Both the position numbers and the translations under genes were made by a program. Positions 8,815-17,257 of a stretch of 46,742 bases of DNA are shown piece after piece (the stretch's first letter is position 1; each line of letters begins with the position of its first letter). This DNA comes from Planctomycetota bacterium (GTDB taxonomy: Bacteria > Planctomycetota > Phycisphaerae > UBA1845): assembly GCA_016208685.1 (NCBI GenBank), contig JACQXM010000056.1:1-46742 (forward strand), given 5' to 3'. The notes under the pieces were generated by a model. It worked only from the letters and a program-made list of their open reading frames with translations, did not search any database and was not told where the DNA came from.

Positions 8815-9573
8815 TCAGGGCGCGCGATCGAACTCATCTCCGCGGAAGCTGCTGCCCAGGTAGGTCTTCCGCACCAGCGGATCGCGGACGATATCTCGTG
8901 GGGCGCCTTCGGCCAGCTTCTCGCCATCGTGGATGATGTAGCTGCGATCGGTAACCCGCAAGGTCTCCCGCACGTTGTGGTCGGTGAGCAGAATCGCGAT
9001 TCCGCGATCGCGCTTTAACCGCAGAATCTCCTCCTGAAGGTCCTCGACCGCCTTGGGGTCCACGCCGCTGAACGGTTCGTCCAGCATGATGAGCTTGGGG
9101 TCGGTCACCAGCGCCCGGGCGATCTCCAGCTTGCGCCGTTCGCCACCGGAGAGCGTTCGTGCCGGCTGCTTGCGCTGCTTGGCGAGCCCGAATTGCTCGA
9201 TCAGGTGCCCGGCCTTATCCCGCCGCTGGTGTTGCGAAAGGTCGCGCATGGTCTCGAGGATGGCCAGCAGGTTTTCCTCGACGGTCAGCCGCTGGAAGAC
9301 GCTGGGTTCCTGGGAGAGGTACCCCATGCCCAGTTGCGCCCGCTTGTACATGGCCAGGTTGGTCACCTCCCGTCCGTCGAAAACCACCAAGCCCTCATCA
9401 GCGTCGATCATCCCCACGGTCATGCGGAAGGTAGTGGTCTTTCCCGCCCCGTTCCGTCCCAGCAGCCCGACGATCTCCCCGCGGCCCACGTGGAAGGCGA
9501 GCCGGTTGACGACCGCGCGGCCGTTGTACCGCTTCACCAGATCACGAACTTCCAATAACGCCTGTTCTTGCAT
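8815..9573 (-). CDS. lptB: LPS export ABC transporter ATP-binding protein
   Basis: A 252-residue ABC ATPase: Walker A GLLGRNGAGKTTTF, Q-loop MGYLSQEPSVFQRLTVEEN, signature LSGGERRKLEIARAL, Walker B LIMLDEPFSGVDP, and the switch histidine in LTDHNVRETL. The N-terminal DLVKRYNGRAVVN and the YLSQEPSVFQRLTVEENLLA stretch are characteristic of LptB, which powers lipopolysaccharide transport to the outer membrane. The start at 9573 fits family length; an in-frame ATG at 9612 would add 13 residues. No lptA, lptC, lptF or lptG is in the window. It heads the minus-strand lipid cluster, which ties outer-membrane assembly to lipid synthesis. Confidence 0.88.
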   Translation of the reverse strand: MQEQALLEVRDLVKRYNGRAVVNRLAFHVGRGEIVGLLGRNGAGKTTTFRMTVGMIDADEGLVVFDGREVTNLAMYKRAQLGMGYLSQEPSVFQRLTVEENLLAILETMRDLSQHQRRDKAGHLIEQFGLAKQRKQPARTLSGGERRKLEIARALVTDPKLIMLDEPFSGVDPKAVEDLQEEILRLKRDRGIAILLTDHNVRETLRVTDRSYIIHDGEKLAEGAPRDIVRDPLVRKTYLGSSFRGDEFDRAP

Positions 9574-9864
9574 TGCCCTCGCCTGAAACGAGCGGATCGG
9601 ATTGTCCGCCATCGCGGCCCGGTTGTCGAATGGACTCCCGGAATCGCGACGCCGACGTCGCGGAGGCCGATTCTCTTCCGCCCGGCGACCATCACCCCTC
9701 TCGTGGGTTCGTCGCTGCCTTGACAACCGTCGCCCGCCCGCCCGAGGCGCCGCGGTAGGCGGGGCGTGGCTGCAGTCTTCAGTGGGTCGATCCCGGTGTC
9801 GCCCGGGGCCGGCCGTGTTGCGCCCGCAGCGCGCACCTTCCCTTACGTAGCGACCCTTATCCAC

Positions 9865-10090
9865 AGACTTTCCACCGACCCGTTCTCGAGGGTTGGTTGC
9901 GTTATGTCTGTATTTTTGTTCTCATGACGTTAACTAAGCTGTCAGGCGGCCCGGTCAAGGGAGACTTGGTCTAGTCATAAACACTTCCCAATAAGTAGTT
10001 TACGCTACTTCTGCGGGTTCGTTTCCCATTCCTTCCTGGGCTAGCCGTTTCCGGTCCCGTGGCGCTGCGGGCTCGAGCGCTGTGAATTCC
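9865..10090. promoter_or_regulatory. AT-richer divergent intergenic region between lptB and ffh
   Basis: The spacer between the divergent lptB and ffh genes contains an unusually AT-rich block (about 9895-10010) against GC-rich surroundings. It includes TATTTTTG, TTAACTAAG and a region around AAGTAGTTTACGCTACTT that forms a short palindrome (AAGTAG/CTACTT). It is the natural place for two divergent promoters, but no single -35/-10 pair stands out. The stretch from 10090 to 10335 is open in frame with ffh, yet has no SRP54 similarity and is treated as leader. Confidence 0.4.
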
Positions 10091-10335
10091 CAACAACCCA
10101 GGTGTCGCGACAGGGCGTGCGGGCCATGGAGGGTGTCAACAATTGGCACCGGTGTGCCGCATGCGTGACATGCGGCGGGAAAACCACGGCTTTTCGACGG
10201 CGCGGCAGCAACGCATACAGGTTTCGCGCGGCTCGAACCGCGGCGGCCGCGGGGCGTGTGCCGGGGCCGCTGAACGGTTCTGGCCGCGCACGGGCCGTCT
10301 TGACCGGGGCGGACCCGGGCCATACTACATCTTTC

Positions 10336-11763
10336 ATGTTCGATGCCCTGACCCAACGACTTTCCGAGGTCTTTCGCGGGCTCCGCGGTCGCGGCCGGAT
10401 CACCGAGGAGAACGTCGGCGAGGTGATGCGCGAGATCCGTACGGCGCTGCTCGAGGCCGACGTCAACCTTGAGGTTGCCCGCGCCTTCTGCGAGGACGTG
10501 CAACAGAAGGCCATCGGCGCCGAGGTGATCAAGACCCTTCGCCCCGCGGACCTGATGGTCAAGATCGTCCACGATGAGCTGGTCCAGATCATGGGGCCGG
10601 TGAATCCCAAGATCCCCTTCGTGGTGCCCGGACCGACGATCCTGCTGATGGCGGGACTCCAGGGGTCCGGCAAGACCACCACCTGCGCCAAGATGGCCAA
10701 GATGCTGCTGGGTCGCGCCAAGCGGCCGCTGCTGGTGGCGGCCGACCTGAAGCGACCGGCGGCCATCGACCAACTCGAAGTGCTGGGCAAGCAGATACAC
10801 GTTCCGGTGTATGCCGAGCGCGGGCACCAGAACCCGGTGAAGGTCTGCCGCAACGCTATTTCGCAGGCGAAGAAGGCGGACCGCGACGTGGTGATTCTGG
10901 ACACGGCCGGCCGGCTGGCCATCGACCAGGAACTGATGGAAGAGTTGCGTCAGGTGGCCGCCGCGGTCAGCCCGCAGCAAATCTACCTGGTTCTCGACGC
11001 CATGACCGGGCAGGATGCGGTCAACACCGCCAAGGTGTTCAACGAGAAGCTGGAGCTCGACGGCATCATCCTCACGAAGTTCGACAGCGACACCCGCGGC
11101 GGCGCGGCGCTCTCGGTCAAGCACGTCACCGGCAAGCCCATCAAGTTCGTGGGCGTGGGCGAGAAGGTGGAAGCGCTCGAGGAATTCCACCCCGACCGCA
11201 TTGCGGGCCGCATTCTGGGCATGGGCGATATCCTCACGCTCGTGGAGCAGGCACAACGCCAGTACGACCAGGAGGAGGCAAAGAAGCTCGAAGCCAAGAT
11301 GGCCAAGGGTGCCTTCTCGCTCGATGATTTCCTGCTCCAGCTTCGCAAGATGAAACAGATGGGTTCGCTCTCCGACCTGGTGAAGAAAATCCCCGGCATG
11401 GCGGATGCCATGGGGGATGCCGAGGTGGACGAGGGGGAGCTGACACGCATGGAGGCCGTCATCCTCTCCATGACGCCCAAGGAGCGGGCCAACCCCAAGC
11501 TGATCGACCCTTCGCGGCGGCGGCGCATCGCCCGCGGCGCCGGGTGCGATCCGCAGGACGTCAGCCAGTTGGTCAAGCAGTTCGAGCCCATGCGGCAGAT
11601 GATGAAGGCCATGAGCGGGCAGTCGTTCACCCAGCGCCTGCGCATGGGTACGCAGTTTTCCAAGATGATGGCCGCCGGCACCATGCCCAAGCTGAAGGGC
11701 TCCACGGCGCAGAATCAGCGTGCCTTGTCGCGCAAGGAAAAACGAAAACGCCGCAAACGCTGA
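10336..11763 (+). CDS. ffh: Signal recognition particle protein Ffh (SRP54)
   Basis: The 475-residue GTPase that, with the SRP RNA, delivers nascent membrane and secreted proteins to the membrane. The N domain starts at MFDALTQRLSEVFRGLRGRG. The G domain has GLQGSGKTTTCAK (P-loop), DLKRPAAIDQL, DTAGRL and LTKFDSDTRGGAAL. The methionine-rich M domain runs from about residue 300 and carries LRKMKQMGSLSDL and RRRRIARGAGC, which bind SRP RNA and signal peptides. The C-terminus is a lysine/arginine-rich tail. The start at 10336 gives the standard N-terminus. No 4.5S RNA gene was seen nearby. A methyltransferase gene follows on the same strand after about 85 bases. Confidence 0.96.
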   Translation: MFDALTQRLSEVFRGLRGRGRITEENVGEVMREIRTALLEADVNLEVARAFCEDVQQKAIGAEVIKTLRPADLMVKIVHDELVQIMGPVNPKIPFVVPGPTILLMAGLQGSGKTTTCAKMAKMLLGRAKRPLLVAADLKRPAAIDQLEVLGKQIHVPVYAERGHQNPVKVCRNAISQAKKADRDVVILDTAGRLAIDQELMEELRQVAAAVSPQQIYLVLDAMTGQDAVNTAKVFNEKLELDGIILTKFDSDTRGGAALSVKHVTGKPIKFVGVGEKVEALEEFHPDRIAGRILGMGDILTLVEQAQRQYDQEEAKKLEAKMAKGAFSLDDFLLQLRKMKQMGSLSDLVKKIPGMADAMGDAEVDEGELTRMEAVILSMTPKERANPKLIDPSRRRRIARGAGCDPQDVSQLVKQFEPMRQMMKAMSGQSFTQRLRMGTQFSKMMAAGTMPKLKGSTAQNQRALSRKEKRKRRKR

Positions 11764-11849
11764 CCGGCCTCCCGCACCCGCGCGGCACGCCGCGGGGACT
11801 GACGTCGATGGACGTGCCCGCCCGCGGGAGCCGATCCAAGGAGCGCGCT

Positions 11850-12587
11850 GTGTTTGATTCCGCCGATTGGTACGAACGTTCAATCAACTGGTCGGCGCGC
11901 CTGGCGCGGGAGATTCCGGTGCTGACCGAGGTTCTCGGTCCGGCAGGCCGGGTACTGGACGCCGGCTGTGGCACCGGCCACCAGGCGTCGGCCCTGGCGC
12001 AACGCGGGTATCAGGTGACCGGCGCCGACGCCAGCGAGGAGATGCTGGCCGTGGCGCGGCGAACGGCGGCCGCCGCGGGTACCGCGCCGCGTTTCGCCTG
12101 CGTACCGTACGGCGCGCTGCACCTCCGGCTGGGCGGGGACTTCGACGGCGTGTACTGCATCGGCAACGCCCTGGCGGCGGCGGGCAGCCGCCACGCCGCG
12201 GCCGAGGCCCTGGCGCAGTTCGCCGCCTGCCTGCGCCGCGGCGGGAGACTGTTCGTACAGATACTCAACTTCGCCGCCATGCGCGATCAGCACCCCTGCG
12301 TGCACGGGCCGCGGGTCTCCCACGTGGACGGCCGCGAGTACGTCTCGCTGCGCCACTTCCGCTTCGCCGGCGAAATCGTGGAGATCACGCACATCACCCT
12401 GTGGAACGAAGGCGGATGGAAGAAGTACGCCCAGGCGGGCCGGCTGTGTGACATCGACCTCGAGACGTTGCGCGGTTGGTGCGACGCCGACGGCCTGCGC
12501 GTCGATGCCCTCTGGGGCAGCTACGACCGCGAACCCCTCGACCTGGAACGCTCCGTCGATCTGATTCTAGTGGCGACCCGAACCTGA
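11850..12587 (+). CDS. Class I SAM-dependent methyltransferase
   Basis: A 245-residue Rossmann methyltransferase. Motif I is VLDAGCGTGHQASALA, motif II carries the acidic residue in VTGADASEEMLAVA, followed by DGVYCIGNALA and LRRGGRLFVQILNF. The start is probably GTG at 11850, because AAGGAG lies six bases upstream; an ATG at 11808 in the same frame lacks a ribosome-binding site. It sits between ffh and a large glycosyltransferase-like gene, so it may modify a glycan or small molecule with that partner. The substrate cannot be deduced from sequence. Confidence 0.82.
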   Translation: MFDSADWYERSINWSARLAREIPVLTEVLGPAGRVLDAGCGTGHQASALAQRGYQVTGADASEEMLAVARRTAAAAGTAPRFACVPYGALHLRLGGDFDGVYCIGNALAAAGSRHAAAEALAQFAACLRRGGRLFVQILNFAAMRDQHPCVHGPRVSHVDGREYVSLRHFRFAGEIVEITHITLWNEGGWKKYAQAGRLCDIDLETLRGWCDADGLRVDALWGSYDREPLDLERSVDLILVATRT

Positions 12588-12702
12588 CGCGGCGGCGGAC
12601 GCAGGTGACAGCCGCGACCCACTCGCCGCCCGGCGGCCTCAGGACCCGTTGTCGACGCTTTCCGGGAAAGAGCCGCACGCCCGATCGCCGATATCCAGCC
12701 AT

Positions 12703-15102
12703 ATGCCGACGGCCACGCTGGACGCACATCGGGAGCAGGTTCTCCGGTTGCTCCACACCGGCCGGTCGTACGACTTCCTCAACCTTGCCGAGCCTTACCT
12801 CCGCGCCGCGCCCGATGATTACCCGGTCCGACTGCTGGCGATTCGCGAGCTGCTCAAGTCGGGTCTGGCGACGGCGGCCCGGGAGCTGTTTAACGCGGCA
12901 CCGGCCGCCGACGTCGCCCCGGAGCTGGAATCGCTCCGGGACCAGATTACCTCGCTGGCGGGAGGGACGGTCGACTGGACGCGGCGCTCGGCGCGTTTCA
13001 CGGCGAATCTTCGGGCCCTTGAGTCTCGTGGCGTGGACGTTGCCACGATCCGTTCGGCGTGGGACCGCCGCGCGGCTGATTTCACCCTCTGCATCGATCA
13101 CCGCGGCATTCCCCAGGTTCGCGAACGAACCAGCGACGGCGAACATCGCTGGCTACCGTTCCTGGGGGACCACCCCGCCAACGCTCGCGCCCAGCCGGCG
13201 CCGCATTCTGCGGGCACCGCGTTTCCGGGCCCCTACCTGTTCGAGGGCCTGGATCTCGGCTACCTGTTGGCACGCATCTACTCTGAAACACGCAACACCT
13301 TCCTGGGCTACAGTTGCGCCCTGTATGTCGTGGAGCCCGACCCCGCCTACGTGGGGCTGGTGCTGCACCTGCACGACTGGCGCGAGTTGCTCAGCGACCG
13401 GCGTGTGTTCTGGTTCACAGGCGAGGATTGCATCGCCGCCCTGCGACGGGCGTGGGAGGAGAACATGAACCTGCCCCTGCCTGTACAGGCGTTCACCGCC
13501 GGCCGGTTTCGGGGCGGCGCCGCGCCGCAGGCGGTGGAGGCGACGCGACGTGCCGTCGCCGAGCGCGAAGGCGCCGTGGCGGAATCCGCGGCGCGAACCG
13601 CAGCCCAATACGCCGAGCGTGATATCCGCCATTGGGCAGCCCGGTTCGAAGCCGCGCTCTCCGGAAATGGCCCGTCCCTGCGCATCCTGGCTGCGGTCAG
13701 CATGCACACGACGTTTCTGCAACACTCCATGCGCGACGCGCAGCGGGCTCTGGAGTCCCTCGGGCATCGCTGCCTGGTGCTCAAGGAGCAAACGCCCTTC
13801 GAAATCACCAGTTCCCTGGCGTACCACCAGGCGATCCGGGAGATGGATCCGGACCTGTTCTTCAACCTCGATCACCTGCGCCCGGAATTCGGCGATCTGA
13901 TACCGCCCAACCTCCCCATCCTTACCTGGGACCAGGACGCCCTGCCGCACGTGATGACCGCGGCCCATGTGCGCCGCATCGCGCTGCACGATTTTCTCGC
14001 CGGCTGTTCCAAGAGCCTCTTCGTGCAGCTTGGCGGCGACCCCCGGCAGTTTCTCGCGTCGCATGTGCCAACCTGCCCCGAGCAGTTCGGCGGTGAACCG
14101 CTCACCCACGAGGAACGCCGGCGCTACGAGTGCGATGTGTCGTACGTCAGTCACGCCGCGCAGACGCCCCGGGAGTTCCACGACGCGGAGCGCGCCAAGC
14201 TGAACAACGGCGACCTGGTCCGGCTGTTGGACGAGGTTTTCGCCCTGACCCCGGAGGTGCTGTCGGGGTGCGGCGTAATGCGCGGCATGGCCGCGGATAT
14301 CGTGCTCGAGGAGGCGCAGCGCCGCACGAGCGTCACCGTGGACGACACGCTCTCCAACTGGATCCGCAACTGGTACCTCTGGCGCCTGGGCGACCGCTGG
14401 TTCCGCCATGAGGCGCTGGAGTGGGTCGCGGAATGGGCGCGCCGCGGCGACCGTCGGTTCCGGCTGTACGGACAAGGCTGGCAGCGCCACCCCGTACTGG
14501 CGGAATTCGCCGCCGGTCCCGTGGAAAACGGCCGCGAGTTGCTGTGCGTCTACCGAGCCTCGACCATCAACCTCCAGCTCATGCCCGCGGGTTTCATCCA
14601 CCAGCGGGCGCTGGACGGCCTGGCGGCCGGCGGGTTCTTTCTCGCCCGCGCCGTGCCCCTGGACCTGCTGGGCGATGATCTGCAACTTCTCGAGGCGCGA
14701 ATCTCGGAGCTGGGGATTCAGGACACGGCCGGACTGGTGCATTGCCGCGACCAGACCCTCCACGAGCTGCTGCGGCGCTTCCTGCACCCGTGGTATGAAC
14801 GCTCCCTGGAGCGCAACCCGCGCCTCCTGGAGGAAATCCGTCGGGCCGCCGAGATTCCGGCCCCGCATCGGCTCTTCCCCCGCTATGCGGAGATTCTGTT
14901 TCGCACGCCCCGGCAGTTCGCCGAGGCGGCGGAGCGTTTCCTCGGCGATGCACCGGCCCGCAGGGCTATCTCCGAAGCGATGCGGGAGGTGGTTATCGCC
15001 CGGCTTGCCTATCGCCCGACGATGGACGGCTTCCTGCGCGCCATGGGCGCGTACCTGCGCCAGGCGGCCGGCCTGGCGCCGGGAACGGCCGGCGGGGCGT
15101 AA
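12703..15102 (+). CDS. Large CgeB/YkvP-like glycosyltransferase family protein
   Basis: About 799 residues. The first ~330 residues are a helical, TPR-like region (EPYLRAAPDDYPVRLLAIRE) followed by an uncharacterised domain. From about residue 330 a GT-B-like fold begins at LRILAAVSMHTTFLQHSM. The C-terminal part has the pattern of the CgeB/YkvP Glyco_trans_1_2 family: FRLYGQGWQRHP, then YRASTINLQLMP and QRALDGLAAGGFFL, the nucleotide-sugar end of the fold. Such proteins decorate spores, flagellins or surface polymers in other bacteria. No ribosome-binding site marks the ATG at 12703; a TTG at 12649 is an alternative. The acceptor is unknown. Confidence 0.7.
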   Translation: MPTATLDAHREQVLRLLHTGRSYDFLNLAEPYLRAAPDDYPVRLLAIRELLKSGLATAARELFNAAPAADVAPELESLRDQITSLAGGTVDWTRRSARFTANLRALESRGVDVATIRSAWDRRAADFTLCIDHRGIPQVRERTSDGEHRWLPFLGDHPANARAQPAPHSAGTAFPGPYLFEGLDLGYLLARIYSETRNTFLGYSCALYVVEPDPAYVGLVLHLHDWRELLSDRRVFWFTGEDCIAALRRAWEENMNLPLPVQAFTAGRFRGGAAPQAVEATRRAVAEREGAVAESAARTAAQYAERDIRHWAARFEAALSGNGPSLRILAAVSMHTTFLQHSMRDAQRALESLGHRCLVLKEQTPFEITSSLAYHQAIREMDPDLFFNLDHLRPEFGDLIPPNLPILTWDQDALPHVMTAAHVRRIALHDFLAGCSKSLFVQLGGDPRQFLASHVPTCPEQFGGEPLTHEERRRYECDVSYVSHAAQTPREFHDAERAKLNNGDLVRLLDEVFALTPEVLSGCGVMRGMAADIVLEEAQRRTSVTVDDTLSNWIRNWYLWRLGDRWFRHEALEWVAEWARRGDRRFRLYGQGWQRHPVLAEFAAGPVENGRELLCVYRASTINLQLMPAGFIHQRALDGLAAGGFFLARAVPLDLLGDDLQLLEARISELGIQDTAGLVHCRDQTLHELLRRFLHPWYERSLERNPRLLEEIRRAAEIPAPHRLFPRYAEILFRTPRQFAEAAERFLGDAPARRAISEAMREVVIARLAYRPTMDGFLRAMGAYLRQAAGLAPGTAGGA

Positions 15103-15476
15103 CACCGGCACACTTGGTCTTGCGGTTGGAGTAGCCCAAGCCGATGCCGACCGGCCGGGCGCGTGATCGGGCTACAGGCCATTCCATTGGCGACTGGGGG
15201 AGCATGGCCCGGAAGACCCGCGCGTGTTGCCGCACACGGACCGCAGCACTTCGGACGCCTCTTCCCGCACTTTGCCCTCAGCCGACGCTGTGCGTTCCTT
15301 AGGGCGTCCCCGATCCGACGACGCAGCGATGACTCGGGGCGGAACGGTTCCACGACAGTCAATAGGGCTTTCACCTAGTAGCCTGGGGGCACGTGCGAAT
15401 CGCATACTGAAGTTATGCCGCCCGTGGGATATCCGCAGGCGGCGGGTAGCGGCCGGAGCCCCCCGGCCCTGCACAG

Positions 15477-15504
15477 GGAGGCCCCGCGAGGGACCTCCTT
15501 TCTT
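15477..15504 (+). terminator. Terminator-like hairpin in the 15103-15592 spacer
   Basis: GGAGGCCCC and GGGACCTCC form a nine-base stem with one mismatch around a five-base loop, followed by TTTCTT. This is a plausible weak intrinsic terminator, or an attenuator about 90 bases before the HPt gene. The rest of the 490-base gap after the glycosyltransferase holds no gene I can support. The region around 15400-15475 is GC-rich and could fold, but matches no riboswitch I know. Confidence 0.4.
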
Positions 15505-15592
15505 GCCACCTCGCCGGGGTAAGCGGCGATGATCTTGGCCCGGAGTTGGGCCGTCCGAGAGCGTCACTGAATCGAGCGATCGGCTCAGGTCC

Positions 15593-16138
15593 ATGAGAGT
15601 CGCAACCATGTCCGTTCTACCAGACCCCAGGGCTCCCGACTCCGAAGCGTCCGCCTGCGACAAGGGGAGTGGCCGAAGCCGGCGTCCAGGATCGGCTGCG
15701 GGCAGTGTACCTGCGCCTGCCCTGACTGAACCCACGAGCGCGGAGGGGGTTCCTGGAGCGGCGCCGCGCGAGGACGCGGCGTGCTCCTATGAGTCACCTT
15801 TCGACCTTCAAACGCTGCGCCGGCGCTGGGGCGGGGACGGCGCCTTCGTGCACAAGATGCTGCGCATGTTTCAGCAGCGCGTGGTGTCCGACGTGGCGGC
15901 GATCGGCGCCGCCCTCGAGGGGGGCGATGCGGAGCAAGTGGCGGCCCTCGCGCACCGGCTCAAGGGGGCGGCCGGTTACCTCTGTGCGCGGGACGTGCTC
16001 CGACTCAGCGAGGAACTGGAAACACTGGGACAGGCCGCGGAGCTGGACCACGCCGCTGCCCACGTGGCGGCGCTGGCGCGGGAAGCGGACCGCTGTGCCG
16101 CGTTCCCTACGGTCGCGGGCGGCGAGGAAGGAGCCTAG
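15593..16138 (+). CDS. Hpt-domain phosphotransfer protein
   Basis: A 181-residue protein. Residues 1-65 are a low-complexity Pro/Ala/Ser-rich lead. The remainder is a four-helix histidine phosphotransfer domain with phospho-accepting histidine in ALAHRLKGAAGYL. It would relay phosphate from a sensor kinase (not in this window) to a response regulator. Two receiver-domain proteins follow directly: the next gene begins four bases after the stop, so they are co-transcribed and likely partners. The start at 15593 is supported by an AGG a few bases upstream; a second ATG at 15608 is possible. Confidence 0.85.
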   Translation: MRVATMSVLPDPRAPDSEASACDKGSGRSRRPGSAAGSVPAPALTEPTSAEGVPGAAPREDAACSYESPFDLQTLRRRWGGDGAFVHKMLRMFQQRVVSDVAAIGAALEGGDAEQVAALAHRLKGAAGYLCARDVLRLSEELETLGQAAELDHAAAHVAALAREADRCAAFPTVAGGEEGA

Positions 16139-16141
16139 GTC

Positions 16142-17257
16142 ATGCGTGTACTGATTGTCGACGATGATGACATCGCGCTGGCAACGCTGGAGCGGACGCT
16201 GGCGAACGCCGGCTACGAAGTGCTGCTGGCGCGCAGCGGCGAGGAGGCACTCGAGGCATTGCGCGACAGCGGCTGTCGCCTGATTGTCTCGGACTGGATG
16301 ATGCCGGGAATGAGCGGCATCGAGCTGTGCCGCCGCATTCGCGCCGAGGACCACAACGGCTATCGCTACATCATCCTGGTCACGTCACGCCGCAAACCCA
16401 ACGACGTGGTGGAGGGCCTGTCCGCGGGGGCGGACGATTTCCTCACCAAACCCGTCAATCCCGCGGAACTGCGGGTTCGCGTGCGCGCGGGCCGGCGGGT
16501 GCTGGCGCTGGAAACGCGCGACCTGGCGATTTTCGCCATGGCCCGGCTCGTGGAATCGCGGCATCCGGAGACCGGAGCGCACCTGGAGCGAATTCGCAAC
16601 TATGCCCGCGCCTTGGCGCAAAGCCTTTCGCAGTCGCCTCGGTATCGCAGCCTGGTCGATGCCGAGTACGTGCGGCTGGTCTACCTGACCAGCCCACTGC
16701 ACGACATCGGCAAAGTGGGGATTCCGGACAGCGTCTTGCGCAAGCCGGGGCGGCTGACGGAACGCGAATTCGAGATCATGAAGTCGCACACCCGCATCGG
16801 GGCCGAGACGCTGGAGGCCGCCCTGCGGCAGTATCCGGACGCTGCTTTTCTCCAAATGGCGCGAGACATCGCCCTGACGCATCATGAACGATGGGACGGC
16901 GGGGGCTATCCCCAGGGGCTGCAAGGTCCGCAAATCCCGTTATGCGGGCGGATCGTCGCCCTGGCCGATGTATACGATGCGCTGTCCTCCAAGCGGTCGT
17001 ACAAGGACGCACACCTGCACGGCACGGCGCTGAGTTTGATCGTCGGCGAACGCGGGACGCATTTCGACCCGGACGTAGTGGACGCCTTTTTGGAATGCGA
17101 GCCGGCGTTCCTGAGTATCCGCAGGCAGTTTGCGGACAACGGCGGCTCGGCGGCGTCAGGCCGGCCTGCGAAGGACGGAAGGCCTCGCCGGACGCGCCGC
17201 AAGACGAACGGCGGCGGTCGGGAACCGGTCCATGAGCACTATACTGGTTGTCGATGA
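16142..17257 (+). CDS. Response regulator with HD-GYP c-di-GMP phosphodiesterase domain
   Basis: A 371-residue two-domain regulator. The receiver domain (1-120) has the acidic pocket VDDDD, phospho-acceptor Asp51 (VSDWMMPG) and Lys103 (FLTKPVN). The HD-GYP domain follows (about 125-325), with metal-binding HD at 187-188 (LHDIGKVGIPD) and the diagnostic HHERWDGGGYPQGL. HD-GYP proteins hydrolyse cyclic di-GMP and so control motility, biofilm or cell-cycle behaviour. AAGGAG lies eight bases before the ATG. The last ~45 residues are basic and disordered, and the gene overlaps the next by 26 bases. Key metal residues are intact, so it should be active. Confidence 0.92.
   Translation: MRVLIVDDDDIALATLERTLANAGYEVLLARSGEEALEALRDSGCRLIVSDWMMPGMSGIELCRRIRAEDHNGYRYIILVTSRRKPNDVVEGLSAGADDFLTKPVNPAELRVRVRAGRRVLALETRDLAIFAMARLVESRHPETGAHLERIRNYARALAQSLSQSPRYRSLVDAEYVRLVYLTSPLHDIGKVGIPDSVLRKPGRLTEREFEIMKSHTRIGAETLEAALRQYPDAAFLQMARDIALTHHERWDGGGYPQGLQGPQIPLCGRIVALADVYDALSSKRSYKDAHLHGTALSLIVGERGTHFDPDVVDAFLECEPAFLSIRRQFADNGGSAASGRPAKDGRPRRTRRKTNGGGREPVHEHYTGCR

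Noticed and set aside
10090..10335. SRP (4.5S) RNA gene or coding extension before ffh.
   Set aside because: The conserved GGAAGGAAGCAGC-type loop is absent, and the frame upstream of 10336 has no SRP54 similarity.
15400..15475. Cyclic-di-GMP (GEMM) riboswitch upstream of the HPt/HD-GYP operon.
   Set aside because: The region is GC-rich and foldable, but the conserved GEMM segments around the ligand pocket (CGCAAAGC-like) and the tetraloop receptor are missing.
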